NCBI GenBank assembly: GCA_016712565.1
Contig: JADJQU010000004.1
Span: forward strand, 186,001 to 250,000
Source: Planctomycetota bacterium
GTDB taxonomy: Bacteria > Planctomycetota > UBA1135 > GCA-002686595
DNA: 64,000 bases
Direction: 5' to 3'
The position numbers and the translations under genes were made by a program. Of this stretch, positions 19,648 through 31,454 are shown piece after piece (within the stretch, counting starts at the first letter, position 1; each line of letters starts with the position of its first letter). The notes beneath the pieces are model-generated. The model made no database searches and was not told where the DNA came from. It was given only the letters and a program-made list of their open reading frames with translations.

Positions 19648-20670
19648 CTAGGAGAACTGCTCGAGGAAGCGCAGGTCGCCGGCCAGGAGCCGGCGCACGT
19701 CGTCGATCTGGAAGCGCAGCATCACCAGGCGCGACAGTCCCAACCCGAAGGCGAAGCCGCCCCAGACCTCGGGATCGATGCCCGAGGCCCGCAGCACGTT
19801 GGGGTGCACCATGCCGCAGGGGAGCAGCTCGATCCAGGTGGATTGCTTGCAGACGCTGCAGCCCGCCTTGCAGAACGGGCAGCGCGCATCGAGCTCGAAG
19901 CCCGGCTCGACGAAAGGGAAATAGCCGGGCCGCAGGCGCACCTCGATCTCGCGGCCGAACACGCCGCGCAAGAGCACCTTCATGGTGCTGATCAGGTGCG
20001 CCACGGAGATGTGCTTGTCGATCACCAGGCCCTCCATCTGGTGGAAGGTGTGCTCGTGGCTGGCGTCGGTCGTCTCCTGGCGGAAGACCTTGCCGGGCAC
20101 GATGGCGCGGAAGGGCGGCTTCAGGCGGCGCATGGCGCGCACCTGGACGGCGGAGGTGTGCGTGCGCAGCACGAGCTTGCCCTCGGGATCGCAGCGGAAG
20201 GTGTCCTGCATGTCCCGGGCCGGGTGGTCCTTGGGGATGTTCAGGGCCTCGAAGTTGTGCAGGTCGGTCTCCACCTCGGGGCCGTCGAGCACCAGGAAGC
20301 CCATGGCGTGGAACAGGTCCGTCAGTTCGCGGGTCAGCTGCGTGATCGGGTGCAGCGAGCCGCGCTCGGCGCGCACCGCGGGCAGCGTGGCGTCGAAGCC
20401 GGCGGAAGAACGCAGGGCGGCCAGCGCGGCCTGGGCCAGGCGCTCGCGCGAGGAGGCCAGGGCCGCCTGGATCTCCAGCTTGAGTTGATTCGCGGCCCGG
20501 CCCGCGGCCGGACGCTCAGGACCGGGCAGGCTCGGCACCGCGGCCAAGAGACCGGCCACGATGCCGCCCTTGTCGAGGTACTCGCGCTCGATGGCGCGCA
20601 GTTCGTCCTCCGTGGCCGCGGCGGCGATGCGCTCGCGGGCCTGATTGGTCAAGTTCGTCGTGGTCTCCAT
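19648..20670 (-). CDS. pheS: Phenylalanine--tRNA ligase alpha subunit
   Basis: 340 aa catalytic subunit. N-terminal coiled-coil tRNA-binding arm (residues ~1-90), then class II synthetase motifs: HPITQLTRELTDLFHAMGF (motif 1 area), VFRQETTDASHEHTFHQMEGLVID (motif 2) and FGLGLSRLVMLRFQIDDVR (motif 3). It carries a CPFCKAGCSVCK insertion (about residue 275), a four-cysteine, probably zinc-binding element found in a subset of PheS proteins. ATG at 20668-20670. Likely one operon with rplT upstream and pheT downstream. Confidence 0.95.
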   Translation of the reverse strand: METTTNLTNQARERIAAAATEDELRAIEREYLDKGGIVAGLLAAVPSLPGPERPAAGRAANQLKLEIQAALASSRERLAQAALAALRSSAGFDATLPAVRAERGSLHPITQLTRELTDLFHAMGFLVLDGPEVETDLHNFEALNIPKDHPARDMQDTFRCDPEGKLVLRTHTSAVQVRAMRRLKPPFRAIVPGKVFRQETTDASHEHTFHQMEGLVIDKHISVAHLISTMKVLLRGVFGREIEVRLRPGYFPFVEPGFELDARCPFCKAGCSVCKQSTWIELLPCGMVHPNVLRASGIDPEVWGGFAFGLGLSRLVMLRFQIDDVRRLLAGDLRFLEQFS

Positions 20671-20772
20671 CGAGGTTTCCAGCCCGGAACCATGCTCCGA
20701 AAATCGCCCCAGGAAAAAAACGGCCCGGGAGAAACTCCCAGGCCGAGGACGGATCGCGGCGGGGCGAAACGA

Positions 20773-21130
20773 CTAGCCGCGGGCGGACTTGGCCTCGGCG
20801 ACGAGGCGTGTCGAAGGCCGCCGGATCGTGGATCGCGATCTCGGACAGCTGCTTGCGGTTCAAGGCGATCTTGGCCTTCTTCAGGCCGTCGATGAACTGC
20901 GAGTAGGGCATCCCGCGCATGCGCGTGGCCGCGTTGAGGCGCACGATCCACATGGCGCGGAAGTCGCGCTTGCGGGCGCGGCGGTCGCGGCTGGCGTAGG
21001 CCCAGGCGCGCAGCAGGGTTTCGCTCGCCGTGCGCCACAGGCGCGAACGGCCCCCGCGGTAGCCGCGGGCCAGCTTCAGGCGACGGTTCTTCTTTTGACG
21101 GCTCGGAGGGCCGTAGGTCACGCGTGTCAT
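20773..21130 (-). CDS. rplT: 50S ribosomal protein L20, frameshifted near its end
   Basis: Typical L20 sequence MTRVTYGPPSRQKKNRRLKL through SQFIDGLKKAKIALNRKQLSEIAIHDPAAFDT, binding 23S rRNA early in 50S assembly. After FDT the frame runs on with no L20 similarity far into pheS. Removing one base of the GG at 20805-20806 (plus strand) restores LVAEAKSARG and a TAG stop at 20773-20775, giving 118 aa as expected. In many bacteria L20 represses its own operon; no such site could be identified here. Confidence 0.9.
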
Positions 21131-21133
21131 GGA

Positions 21134-21328
21134 TCAGCCCCCCATCATCTTGCGGATCAAGGTCGACCAGGTGCTGTCGAGCACCATCCGCTTGCGGATC
21201 GTGCGACTGGTCTTCCCGGGGTACGGAGCGTGGCCGTGGCCGCGCGCGGGGTGGCTGCACACGGCCTTGCCGTGCTTCGAGATCCGGAAGCGCTTCTTCA
21301 CGGAGCTCTTGGTTTTCATCTTGGGCAT
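21134..21328 (-). CDS. rpmI: 50S ribosomal protein L35
   Basis: 64 aa, the normal size. MPKMKTKSSVKKRFRISKHGKAV, the conserved basic N-terminus, followed by HGHAPYPGKTSRTIRKRM and ending IRKMMGG. ATG at 21326-21328; the frame upstream has no L35 sequence. Three bases separate its stop from the rplT start, the usual rpmI-rplT order. Confidence 0.95.
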   Translation of the reverse strand: MPKMKTKSSVKKRFRISKHGKAVCSHPARGHGHAPYPGKTSRTIRKRMVLDSTWSTLIRKMMGG

Positions 21329-21830
21329 CGAACTGCCTTGCGTGAGGGACCTTGGCGGAGCGCGGGCAGGACCGCGACTTGGGAACCCGATTCGGATCCG
21401 TAGGGCCGAAGAGCTTAGCGGCCAGGCCTTCCGAAGCAAGCACCGCCCCGGGTGTTCAGGGGCCCCCGGGCGATCCCCCGCCGGGCCTCCAGGGCCCCCA
21501 GGGGGGCTCGAGGGGCCTTTCCAGGCCCCCGGTGCCGAGGGGGGGTGCTCCTCCCCCGCGGGCAGACGTCCCTGGGCCCACCCCGAGCCGCCGAAGGCCC
21601 GCCCCCGACGGCCCCAGGAGAGTGCGGCGGTCCGGCCTCCCCCGTGACGGACAGTTCATACGGGGGCCCTCCGCGGGTCCGTTCCCCCGGTCGCCCGGGG
21701 CCTGGGCGTTGATCGGCCCGCGGGCATTCCGTACCAAGGTCTGGGCCGAGCGCGCCAGCGGACGGACAGGCCGTTGGAGCGATGGACACCGGGCAGGCCG
21801 GTGTCGGACCCTCGGCCCAGGGAGGGGACC
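21329..21830. other. 502-base divergent intergenic region
   Basis: Lies between divergent rpmI and the coiled-coil/HhH gene. No open frame with recognisable protein content. Very GC-rich, with runs such as ggggcccccgggc that could fold strongly, and one clean inverted repeat (listed separately). A weak minus-strand promoter candidate is TTGCTT-16-TAAGCT just upstream of rpmI (about 21411-21438). Room for leader regulation of the ribosomal operon. Confidence 0.5.
21639..21666. promoter_or_regulatory. Perfect 7-bp inverted repeat in the divergent region
   Basis: CCCCCGT at 21639-21645 and ACGGGGG at 21660-21666 are exact inverted copies, 14 bases apart. Spacing and position between divergent genes allow either a hairpin or a dimeric operator. 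Nothing identifies the factor. Confidence 0.35.
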
Positions 21831-23309
21831 ATGATCGCGACTGCGTTGGTTTCCGTGGCGCTGGGCGCCGCGTGCGGGTGGATGGCCCATCGATCCAAGG
21901 AGGCCACGCGCTGGCGGGTGCTCGACGAGTTGTACTCGCGCAAGTGGAAGCTGGCCGACCAGCAGCGCGAGGAGGCGCTCAGGACAGCGGCCCAGGCGCG
22001 CCAGGAGGCGAGCCAGTGGGCGGCCCGGCTGGCGGAACAGGCAGCCGAGTTCGAGGCCCTGCGGGAGGCGGCCCAGCAGGCGGACATCGATCGACGCCGG
22101 GCGCTCGCCCTGCTTGAGCGTCGGGAGCACGACTTCGCCCTCTGCCGCGAGTCGGCGCTGGAGGGCACGCGGGCCAGGGCCCTGGGGGACTTCCTGCTCG
22201 CCGACGCGCGGGGTCGCGCGGATTCGGCGGCCCAAGCCGTGGATCAGGCCTACGACGAGCTGATGGACCGGGACTCGCGGCTCTCCGCGAGCGAGGGGCG
22301 GCTGGCCGAGGCCCAGGAGCACTGCGGCCGCTCGAGCGCCGAACTCGCGCGCGTGCAATTCGCGCTGGACCAGGCCCAGGATGCCCGGGCGGGGTTGCTC
22401 GCGGACCTCGAACGGTCCCGCGCCGACGGGGAACGACTGGCCCAAACGCTCGAGGGGATCCAGCGCGAGGCGCACCGGGTGCCGGCGCTGGAACTCCAGC
22501 GGGCGGAGCTCGAGTCCCGTCTGGGACAGGAAGTTCTGCGGGTTCAGGGCCTGGTGGAACGTCTCGGCGAAGTGGAACCTCGCGCCCGGCGCGCCCAGGA
22601 ACTCGCCCAGAAACTCGAGCGGGAACTCGCCCGGGTGGGCGCCCGCGGGGACGACCTGGAGGCGCGCCTCGCAGAGGCCCGTTCCTCCGCGGACGAGCTC
22701 GCGAGCCTGCGCGCGGACTTCGCACGCTCGCTCAGCGACGGCCAGGCGCTCGCGGCCCAGCTCGCGCGCGAGCGGGAGCAGGTCGGGAAGCTCGAGGCGG
22801 CCCAGGTCGCGCGCGCGGAGGACCTGCGCACGGAGAAGCGCGAGTCCGCTCGCCTGGCCAAGGAGCTCTCCCTCGCGCTGGCCGGCGCAGAGTCCGCCCA
22901 GGGAAGCAGCGCACGACTCGCCGAACGCGTGGCCGCCCTGGAGTCCGCGCTCGCCGCCCGCGACCAACGGATCAAGACCCTGGTCCCCCAGCCGCGACCG
23001 AAGGACGCGCGCCCGGGAGGCCGACCGGCGGCGAAGACGGGCTTGGAACGGAGCGGAGGCCAGCGCCCGGCTCAGCGCCCAGCCCAGCGTTCCGCCGCCG
23101 ACGACCTGCGGCGCATCGCGGGCATCGGCCCGGTGCTGGCGAAGAAGCTCCAGCGCCTGGGCGTCGAGTCCTTCGAGCAACTCGCGGCCCTGACGCGCAC
23201 CGAGATCGAGGCCCTGGCGAAGCAACTGGGCATCGGTGCGGAGCGCATCCGCCGCGAGGGTTGGATCGCCTCCGCGCGCGTGGCGTTGCGCAGCAGGGAT
23301 GGCGGCTAG
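21831..23309 (+). CDS. Membrane-anchored coiled-coil protein with C-terminal helix-hairpin-helix domain
   Basis: 492 aa. ATG at 21831 follows a strong ribosome binding site (GGAGGGGACC immediately upstream). One short membrane anchor at residues 1-17 (MIATALVSVALGAACGW), then about 370 residues of Glu/Ala/Arg/Leu-rich coiled coil. A Pro/Arg/Gln linker follows (about 390-420), then a double HhH DNA-binding-like module: DDLRRIAGIGPVLAKKLQRLG, ESFEQLAALTRTEIEALAKQLG. HhH modules of this type bind DNA or mediate protein contacts non-specifically. It could tether nucleoid or RNA/DNA to the membrane; that is inference. It sits alone on the plus strand between infC and rpmI. Confidence 0.8.
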   Translation: MIATALVSVALGAACGWMAHRSKEATRWRVLDELYSRKWKLADQQREEALRTAAQARQEASQWAARLAEQAAEFEALREAAQQADIDRRRALALLERREHDFALCRESALEGTRARALGDFLLADARGRADSAAQAVDQAYDELMDRDSRLSASEGRLAEAQEHCGRSSAELARVQFALDQAQDARAGLLADLERSRADGERLAQTLEGIQREAHRVPALELQRAELESRLGQEVLRVQGLVERLGEVEPRARRAQELAQKLERELARVGARGDDLEARLAEARSSADELASLRADFARSLSDGQALAAQLAREREQVGKLEAAQVARAEDLRTEKRESARLAKELSLALAGAESAQGSSARLAERVAALESALAARDQRIKTLVPQPRPKDARPGGRPAAKTGLERSGGQRPAQRPAQRSAADDLRRIAGIGPVLAKKLQRLGVESFEQLAALTRTEIEALAKQLGIGAERIRREGWIASARVALRSRDGG

Positions 23310-23361
23310 ATCGTCGGGCCCAGGGAATTTCGAGCGCGAAGCCCTGGCCCGCGGCGCGGCG

Positions 23362-23868
23362 CTACTTGTGCGCCAGGAGCATCGTCATGCGCTTGCCCAG
23401 CATCCTGGGTGTCGATTCGACCCGGCCCACGTCGGCCAGGGTCTCGGCGACTTGCTGCATGACGCGGTAGCCGTGCTCGGGGTGGTCCATCTGCCGGCCC
23501 TTGAAGACGCACACCACCTGCACCTTGTGGCCCTCGATCAGGAACTCGCGGCCTTGCTTGACCCGATATTCCAGGTCGTGGGGGTCGATCATCGGGCGCA
23601 CGCGCAACTCCTTGAGCTGCGAGGTGTGGTGCTTGTGCCCCTCGCGGTCCTTCTTGCGCTGCTCGTACTTGAACTTGCCGAAGTCGAGGATCCGGCACAC
23701 CGGCGGCACGGCCGTGGGCGAGACCTCCACCAGATCCAGGCCCACCTCCTCCGCGCGCCGTCGGGCGTCCTCGACGTTCACGATTCCGAGCTGCTCACCC
23801 TTCTCGTCGATCAGGCGGACTTGAGGGATGCGGATCTGTCGGTTGACTCGGAATTGGCGTGAAGTCAC
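23362..23868 (-). CDS. infC: Translation initiation factor IF-3
   Basis: 168 aa. N-domain VNRQIRIPQVRLIDEKGEQLGIV, linker KYEQRKKDREGHKHH, and C-domain KELRVRPMIDPHDLEYRVKQG with a normal C-terminus. It binds the 30S subunit and checks initiator tRNA pairing. The start at 23866-23868 is GTG; infC starts are often unusual because IF-3 discriminates against them, giving autoregulation, and a non-ATG start fits that habit. In most genomes infC directly precedes rpmI-rplT; here a plus-strand gene and about 2 kb separate them. Confidence 0.93.
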   Translation of the reverse strand: MTSRQFRVNRQIRIPQVRLIDEKGEQLGIVNVEDARRRAEEVGLDLVEVSPTAVPPVCRILDFGKFKYEQRKKDREGHKHHTSQLKELRVRPMIDPHDLEYRVKQGREFLIEGHKVQVVCVFKGRQMDHPEHGYRVMQQVAETLADVGRVESTPRMLGKRMTMLLAHK

Positions 23869-24027
23869 TGGGCTTTCGGTTCGGCGGAGTGCGCGGAAAT
23901 GGGCGGAAAAAGGACCGGGGAAGGACGGAGGGCCGGACCCGGCTGCGACGGGCCCCTGAAGATAGGTCGGATCAGCCTAGCGCGCCAGTCGAGCCCCGGC
24001 GGCTAAAAATGCCCGGCCAGGGCGCGA

Positions 24028-25800
24028 TCAACCCGGAACCACGGTGCGGATGTGGACTTCGGCCAGTTGCTCGGGGGCCACCGGCGAGGGCGCCTCGCAC
24101 ATCAGGTCGGCCGCGGAGGCGGTCTTCGGGAAGGCCACCACCTCGCGGATGTTGTCCATTCCCAGGGACAGGGCCACGATCCGGTCCAGCCCCATGGCGA
24201 ACCCGGCGTGGGGCGGAGCGCCGGAGGCCAGGGCCTCGACGAAGAACCCGAACTTGCGCTGCCGCTCCTCGGGGGTGATGCCCAGGATCTGGAAAACGCG
24301 CTCCTGGACGTCAGGACGGTGGATCCGCACCGAACCCGACCCCAATTCCCAGCCGTTGTAGACCAGGTCGTAGGAGCGCGAGGCCAGTTGGGCCGGATCG
24401 GCCGACTCCCCCCCCAAGGTCCAGTCCTCGGGCGCCGTGAACGGGTGGTGGGCGGAGAACCAGCGGCCCGCGTCCTTGTCGTATTCGAAGAGCGGGAAGT
24501 GGGTCACCCAGGCGAAGGCCTGGATCGACTTGTCGGCCAGGGAGAAGCGCTTGCCCAGTTGCACGCGCAGCTCTCCCAGCACCTTGCGGACCATGTCCTG
24601 GTCGCCGGCGGCGAACAGGCAGGTGTCGCCCTCGCGGGCCCCCAAGAGGGTCATCAGGCGCTCCGCGGAGGCGGCGTCGGGCACGAAGCGCGCCAGGGGG
24701 CCGGAGCTTCCCTCCCGCGCGGCCTTCCAGTACGCGAGGCCCGAGGCACCCAGACCCTTGGCCACTTCCTCCAGGCCGGTGATGTCCTTGCGCGAGAGCG
24801 CGTGTGGCGCGGGCACGGCGAGCCCCATGACGCGGCCGCCCGCGGCCAGGGCCCCCGTGAACACTCCAAAACCCGACGTCGAGGCCCAGGGGGCCAAGTC
24901 CTTGAGCTCCAGGCCGAAGCGCAGGTCGGGCTTGTCCACGCCGAAGCGCTCCATGGCTTCTTCCCAGCGCAGCCTGGGGAACGGGAGCTTGAGCTCGAGC
25001 CCCATGGCCGCGCGCCAGGTCTCGCGCATCACCTGCTCCCAGACCGCGAAAACGTCCTCCTCCTCGACGAAGGACATTTCCATGTCGAGCTGCGTGAATT
25101 CCGGCTGGCGGTCCGCGCGCAGGTCCTCGTCGCGGAAGCAGCGCGCTACCTGGAAGTACTTGTCGAGGCCGGCCACCATCAAGAGCTGCTTGAAGATCTG
25201 CGGCGACTGCGGGAGCGCGTAGAACTCGCCCGGGTGCACGCGCGAGGGCACCAGATAGTCCCGGGCACCCTCGGGGGTGGCCTTGGTGAGGATCGGAGTC
25301 TCGACCTCGATGAAGCCCTGGGCCTCGAAGGCCTTGCGCATGGCGCTGATCAGGCGCGCGCGGTGGGCCAGGTTCTTCTGCATCGCCGAGCGGCGCAGGT
25401 CCAGGTAGCGGAACTTGAGGCGCGTCTCCGTGGAGACCTCCTCGTCCCCGTCGATCACGAAGGCCGGCGTGCGCGAGGGCGAGAGCACCTCCAGGCGTTC
25501 GGCCACCAGTTCGATCCGGCCCGTCTCGCGGTCCGGGTTCACGTTGGCCGCGTCGCGGGCGTGGACCGGGCCGGTGACGCTGATCACGTACTCGCCGCCC
25601 AGCTTGACCGTGGCCGAGAGCTTCTCGTCCAGCACCACCTGGGTCAGCCCGTAGCGGTCGCGCAGGTCGATGAAGTAGATGCCGCCGTGGTTGCGCCGGG
25701 CAGCCACCCAGCCGTTGAGCGTGACGGTCTTGCCCACGTCGGTGTGGCGCAGCTCGCCGCAGGTGTGCGTGCGACGCCAGTTGCCCGCCGCGGCCGCCAT
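24028..25800 (-). CDS. aspS: Aspartate--tRNA ligase (possibly Asp/Asn type)
   Basis: 590 aa, bacterial type. Order: OB-fold anticodon domain (RRTHTCGELRHTDVGKTVTLNGWVAA), class II motif 1 (AMRKAFEAQGFIEVETPIL), motif 2 (FQVARCFRDEDLRADRQPEFTQLDMEMSF), the GAD insertion domain, then WFSAHHPFTAPEDW and motif 3 (GFAMGLDRIVALSLG). The ATG at 25798-25800 shares a base with the atpC stop (minus-strand TGATG), so it is probably translated from the atp transcript. Whether it also charges tRNA-Asn depends on gatCAB, which is not in the window. Confidence 0.95.
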   Translation of the reverse strand: MAAAAGNWRRTHTCGELRHTDVGKTVTLNGWVAARRNHGGIYFIDLRDRYGLTQVVLDEKLSATVKLGGEYVISVTGPVHARDAANVNPDRETGRIELVAERLEVLSPSRTPAFVIDGDEEVSTETRLKFRYLDLRRSAMQKNLAHRARLISAMRKAFEAQGFIEVETPILTKATPEGARDYLVPSRVHPGEFYALPQSPQIFKQLLMVAGLDKYFQVARCFRDEDLRADRQPEFTQLDMEMSFVEEEDVFAVWEQVMRETWRAAMGLELKLPFPRLRWEEAMERFGVDKPDLRFGLELKDLAPWASTSGFGVFTGALAAGGRVMGLAVPAPHALSRKDITGLEEVAKGLGASGLAYWKAAREGSSGPLARFVPDAASAERLMTLLGAREGDTCLFAAGDQDMVRKVLGELRVQLGKRFSLADKSIQAFAWVTHFPLFEYDKDAGRWFSAHHPFTAPEDWTLGGESADPAQLASRSYDLVYNGWELGSGSVRIHRPDVQERVFQILGITPEERQRKFGFFVEALASGAPPHAGFAMGLDRIVALSLGMDNIREVVAFPKTASAADLMCEAPSPVAPEQLAEVHIRTVVPG

Positions 25801-26252
25801 CAGGTCCTCACGCGCTCGCGGCCGGCGCTCGTCTGCACCGAGAGCCGCGTCAGGGCGCGCCGCAGGGAGGCCTCGGCCCGCAGGAGGTCGAGGGCTTCCT
25901 CGGCGGGCATGGGAGACGCGGGCTTGCCGCGCCCCGCCAGGCGTTCGCGGGCGCGCTTCTCCGAGGCGCGGGCCCGCTGCTCGTCGATTTCCTCGGGCCG
26001 CTCGCCGGCCTCGCACACGACCCGCACGGTGTTCTCGCGCACCTCCGCGAAGCCCTCGGAAACGAACAGCGTCTTGGGGGTGCCGTGCTCCACGTAGCGC
26101 AGCTCGCCGATGGCGATCGCAGTCACCATGGGCGCGTGCCTGGGCAGGATGCCGAAGGCGCCGTCGGCGCCGGGCAGCCGCACGCTCTCGACCTGCACGT
26201 CGAGGGCGATGCGGTCGGGCGTGATCACCCTGAGGGTCAGTTGGCCGGCCAT
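25800..26252 (-). CDS. atpC: ATP synthase epsilon subunit
   Basis: 150 aa. The N-terminal beta sandwich reads LTLRVITPDRIALDVQVESVRLPGADGAFGILPRHAPMV, the diagnostic atpC block. A C-terminal helical part follows (about 90-150), a little longer and more basic than usual. Central-stalk subunit of F1 and intrinsic inhibitor. ATG at 26250-26252, 5 bases after the atpD stop. Its stop overlaps the aspS start by one base. Confidence 0.93.
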   Translation of the reverse strand: MAGQLTLRVITPDRIALDVQVESVRLPGADGAFGILPRHAPMVTAIAIGELRYVEHGTPKTLFVSEGFAEVRENTVRVVCEAGERPEEIDEQRARASEKRARERLAGRGKPASPMPAEEALDLLRAEASLRRALTRLSVQTSAGRERVRT

Positions 26253-26257
26253 GGCTC

Positions 26258-27700
<1,443 letters not shown>

Positions 27701-27726
27701 GCGGGTTCTCTCGGGTTCGCTCGCCA

Positions 27727-28599
27727 TCAGCGCAGCGCCTCGGCGGCGCCGACGATGTCGAGCAGATCTTTGGTGATGCCTTCTTGGCGCTTGCGGTTGT
27801 AGACGCTCTTCAGCTCGGACTGCATCGTGGTGGCGGCGTCGGTCGCGTTCTTCATCGACATGCGCCGGCTGGCGTATTCCGAAGTGATCGATTCGAGCAG
27901 CGCGTTGAACACGCGCGTCTCCAGGTAGCGCGGCACGAGCTTCTCCACCAGGGTCGTGACGTCCGGCTCGAGGATCACGTTGGAGGCGTCCTTGGCGGCG
28001 CCCTTCTGCTGCGCGCCCCCCTGCTTCTGCACCGGCAGGAGCGTGGTGAACGTCGGCACGTACTTGGCCATGGACTCGAAGGCCGTGTAGAGCACGACCA
28101 CCTCCCGGTAGGCCCCCGTGCCGAAGGCGTCGGAGAGCGCGCGGGCGGTGAATTTCGCCAGGCGGTAGTCGACCTTCTCCAGCGGCGGCTCCACGAAGTA
28201 GCGCTCGACCTTGAAGCCGCGCTTCTGGGCGTACTGGTAGCCCTTGCGGCCGTAGACGAAAAAGCGCACGTCCGCTCCCGGGCGGGCGGAAAGCCAGCGT
28301 TCCAGGGCCTGGAACACGCCGGAGTTGTAGGCGCCGCACAGTCCGCGGTCGGAGGTCACGAGGAGCACCGCCAGCGCCTCGCCCTTGCCGCGCCGGAAGG
28401 CGGAGAGTTCGGCCAGGCTCTCGTCACCGGCGAGGCGCGAGAGCAGCTGGGCGATCTCGGTGGCGTAGGGGCGCGAGGCCACCGCGCGATCCTGGAAGCG
28501 ACGCAACTTCGTCGTCGCGACCATTTCCATGGCGCGCGTGATCTGCTTGATGTTGCCTACGGACTTGATCCGTACGCGGAGATCGCGAACTGAAGCCAC
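27727..28599 (-). CDS. atpG: ATP synthase gamma subunit
   Basis: 290 aa. Rotor shaft with the two conserved terminal helices: ASVRDLRVRIKSVGNIKQITRAMEMVA at the N-terminus and SEYASRRMSMKNATDAATTM through the C-terminal YNRKRQEGITKDLLDIVGAAEAL. The middle holds LLVTSDRGLCGAYNSGVFQ. GTG start at 28597-28599. Lies between atpA and atpD in standard order. Confidence 0.95.
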   Translation of the reverse strand: MASVRDLRVRIKSVGNIKQITRAMEMVATTKLRRFQDRAVASRPYATEIAQLLSRLAGDESLAELSAFRRGKGEALAVLLVTSDRGLCGAYNSGVFQALERWLSARPGADVRFFVYGRKGYQYAQKRGFKVERYFVEPPLEKVDYRLAKFTARALSDAFGTGAYREVVVLYTAFESMAKYVPTFTTLLPVQKQGGAQQKGAAKDASNVILEPDVTTLVEKLVPRYLETRVFNALLESITSEYASRRMSMKNATDAATTMQSELKSVYNRKRQEGITKDLLDIVGAAEALR

Positions 28600-28600
28600 G

Positions 28601-30172
<1,572 letters not shown>

Positions 30173-30193
30173 GTTGATTCCTGGTTCCTGAGT

Positions 30194-30760
30194 TCAGCGC
30201 AGTCGCGCGGAGTTGAGATGGGTGCGCAGACCTTCGAGGCGTCCCTGCGCCGAGACGTCCAGCATGCGGTTGTCGACGTAGATGCGTGCGCCGGCCAGCA
30301 GCGAGGGCTCGACCTGCAAGCGGAGCGTGACTTCCTTGCCCAGCACCTGGCCCAGGGAAACGCACAGCTCGGCCAGTTCGCCGGGAGCCATGGGCCGCGC
30401 CGACTCCACGCGCCCCTCGACCGCGTTGCGTCCCCGCAGGGCGCAGCGCTTGAAGGCCGCGGGCAGTTCGCGCAAGAGCTCCAGCCGGCGCTTGTCGGCC
30501 ACCAAGCGCAGGAAATTGGCCGTGATCGGCGCCAGCGTGAGGGCCAGGCGCTCGATCCGCTCGCGCTTCTCCCTCGCCGGGACGCGCGCGTCGAAGATCC
30601 AGGCGGACTGGGCCTCGCTGTCCAGCAGCAGGGCGAGCTGCGCCACGTCGCGCGTGACGGCCTCCAGTTCGCCCTTCTCCTTGGCGAGCTGGTAGAGCGC
30701 GAACGCATAGCGCGCCGCGACCGGGCCGACCTTGACGGTGTCTGCGAGGGATTCGTTCAC
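30194..30760 (-). CDS. atpH: ATP synthase delta subunit
   Basis: 188 aa. N-terminal bundle VAARYAFALYQLAKEKGELEAVTRDV, and the C-terminal block LGKEVTLRLQVEPSLLAGARIYVDNRMLDVSAQGRLEGLRTHL, which is the conserved delta/OSCP signature. It joins the peripheral stalk to the top of F1. ATG at 30758-30760; 36 bases downstream of atpF and 21 bases upstream of atpA. Confidence 0.93.
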   Translation of the reverse strand: MNESLADTVKVGPVAARYAFALYQLAKEKGELEAVTRDVAQLALLLDSEAQSAWIFDARVPAREKRERIERLALTLAPITANFLRLVADKRRLELLRELPAAFKRCALRGRNAVEGRVESARPMAPGELAELCVSLGQVLGKEVTLRLQVEPSLLAGARIYVDNRMLDVSAQGRLEGLRTHLNSARLR

Positions 30761-30796
30761 GATTTCACCTGGATCTGCCTGCGTCGAGCCCCGGGC

Positions 30797-31354
30797 TCAA
30801 CGCCGCACCCCGGACTTCATCTTGACCAGGACGTCCCCGACCAGCCGGCGGTCGTCGTCCGTGCCGACATTGCGCTGCAGCACGGCTCCGGCGGCCGAGA
30901 GCGTCAGTTCGACCACCTCGCCGCGGATGGCGGCCAGGGCCTTCTGCTTCTCGACCTCGATCTCCCGTCGAGCCTGCTCCAGGAGCTTGTCGGCCTCGGT
31001 CTTGGAGGCCGCTTCCACCTGCTTGCCCACCAGCTCCGCGCGCGCGCGGGACTCGGCCACGATGCGCGCCGCTTCCGCGCGCGCCTCGGCGAGCCGGGCC
31101 TCCACTTCGACCTTGGCGCGGTCGGCGTCCGCGGACGCCTTCTGCGCGGCCTCGATGGCGCGCTCGGCACGGCCGTCGCGCTCCGTCAGGGCCTTGGTGA
31201 TCGGCCCCATGACGAACTTCCAGATCGCCGGCAGCGCCAGCGCGAAGATCAGGAGCGTCCACAGGTAGTTGCCGAGGTGCGAGAGCTCCAGCGGGTTGAA
31301 TCCCCCGCCGTGTCCCTCTTCCAGGGCGAGCGGAAGCATGGCAAGCATCGACAT
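30797..31354 (-). CDS. atpF: ATP synthase b subunit
   Basis: 185 aa. A short N-terminal stretch, one membrane helix around residues 28-48 (NYLWTLLIFALALPAIWKFV), then a long charged helical stalk rich in Ala/Glu/Arg (residues ~50-160) and a C-terminal piece ADDRRLVGDVLVKM-like. Typical b-subunit plan. Only one b gene is present, so the peripheral stalk is presumably a homodimer. Confidence 0.93.
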   Translation of the reverse strand: MSMLAMLPLALEEGHGGGFNPLELSHLGNYLWTLLIFALALPAIWKFVMGPITKALTERDGRAERAIEAAQKASADADRAKVEVEARLAEARAEAARIVAESRARAELVGKQVEAASKTEADKLLEQARREIEVEKQKALAAIRGEVVELTLSAAGAVLQRNVGTDDDRRLVGDVLVKMKSGVRR

Positions 31355-31454
31355 GGTTTGGATGGGCTCGGGGCCGCGGGCGGACGGGGGGAGTTCCCGG
31401 GGCGCGCGCGGGCGACCGTCGCCCGCGAACGCGCGCCCCTTCCGCCCGCGAGCG

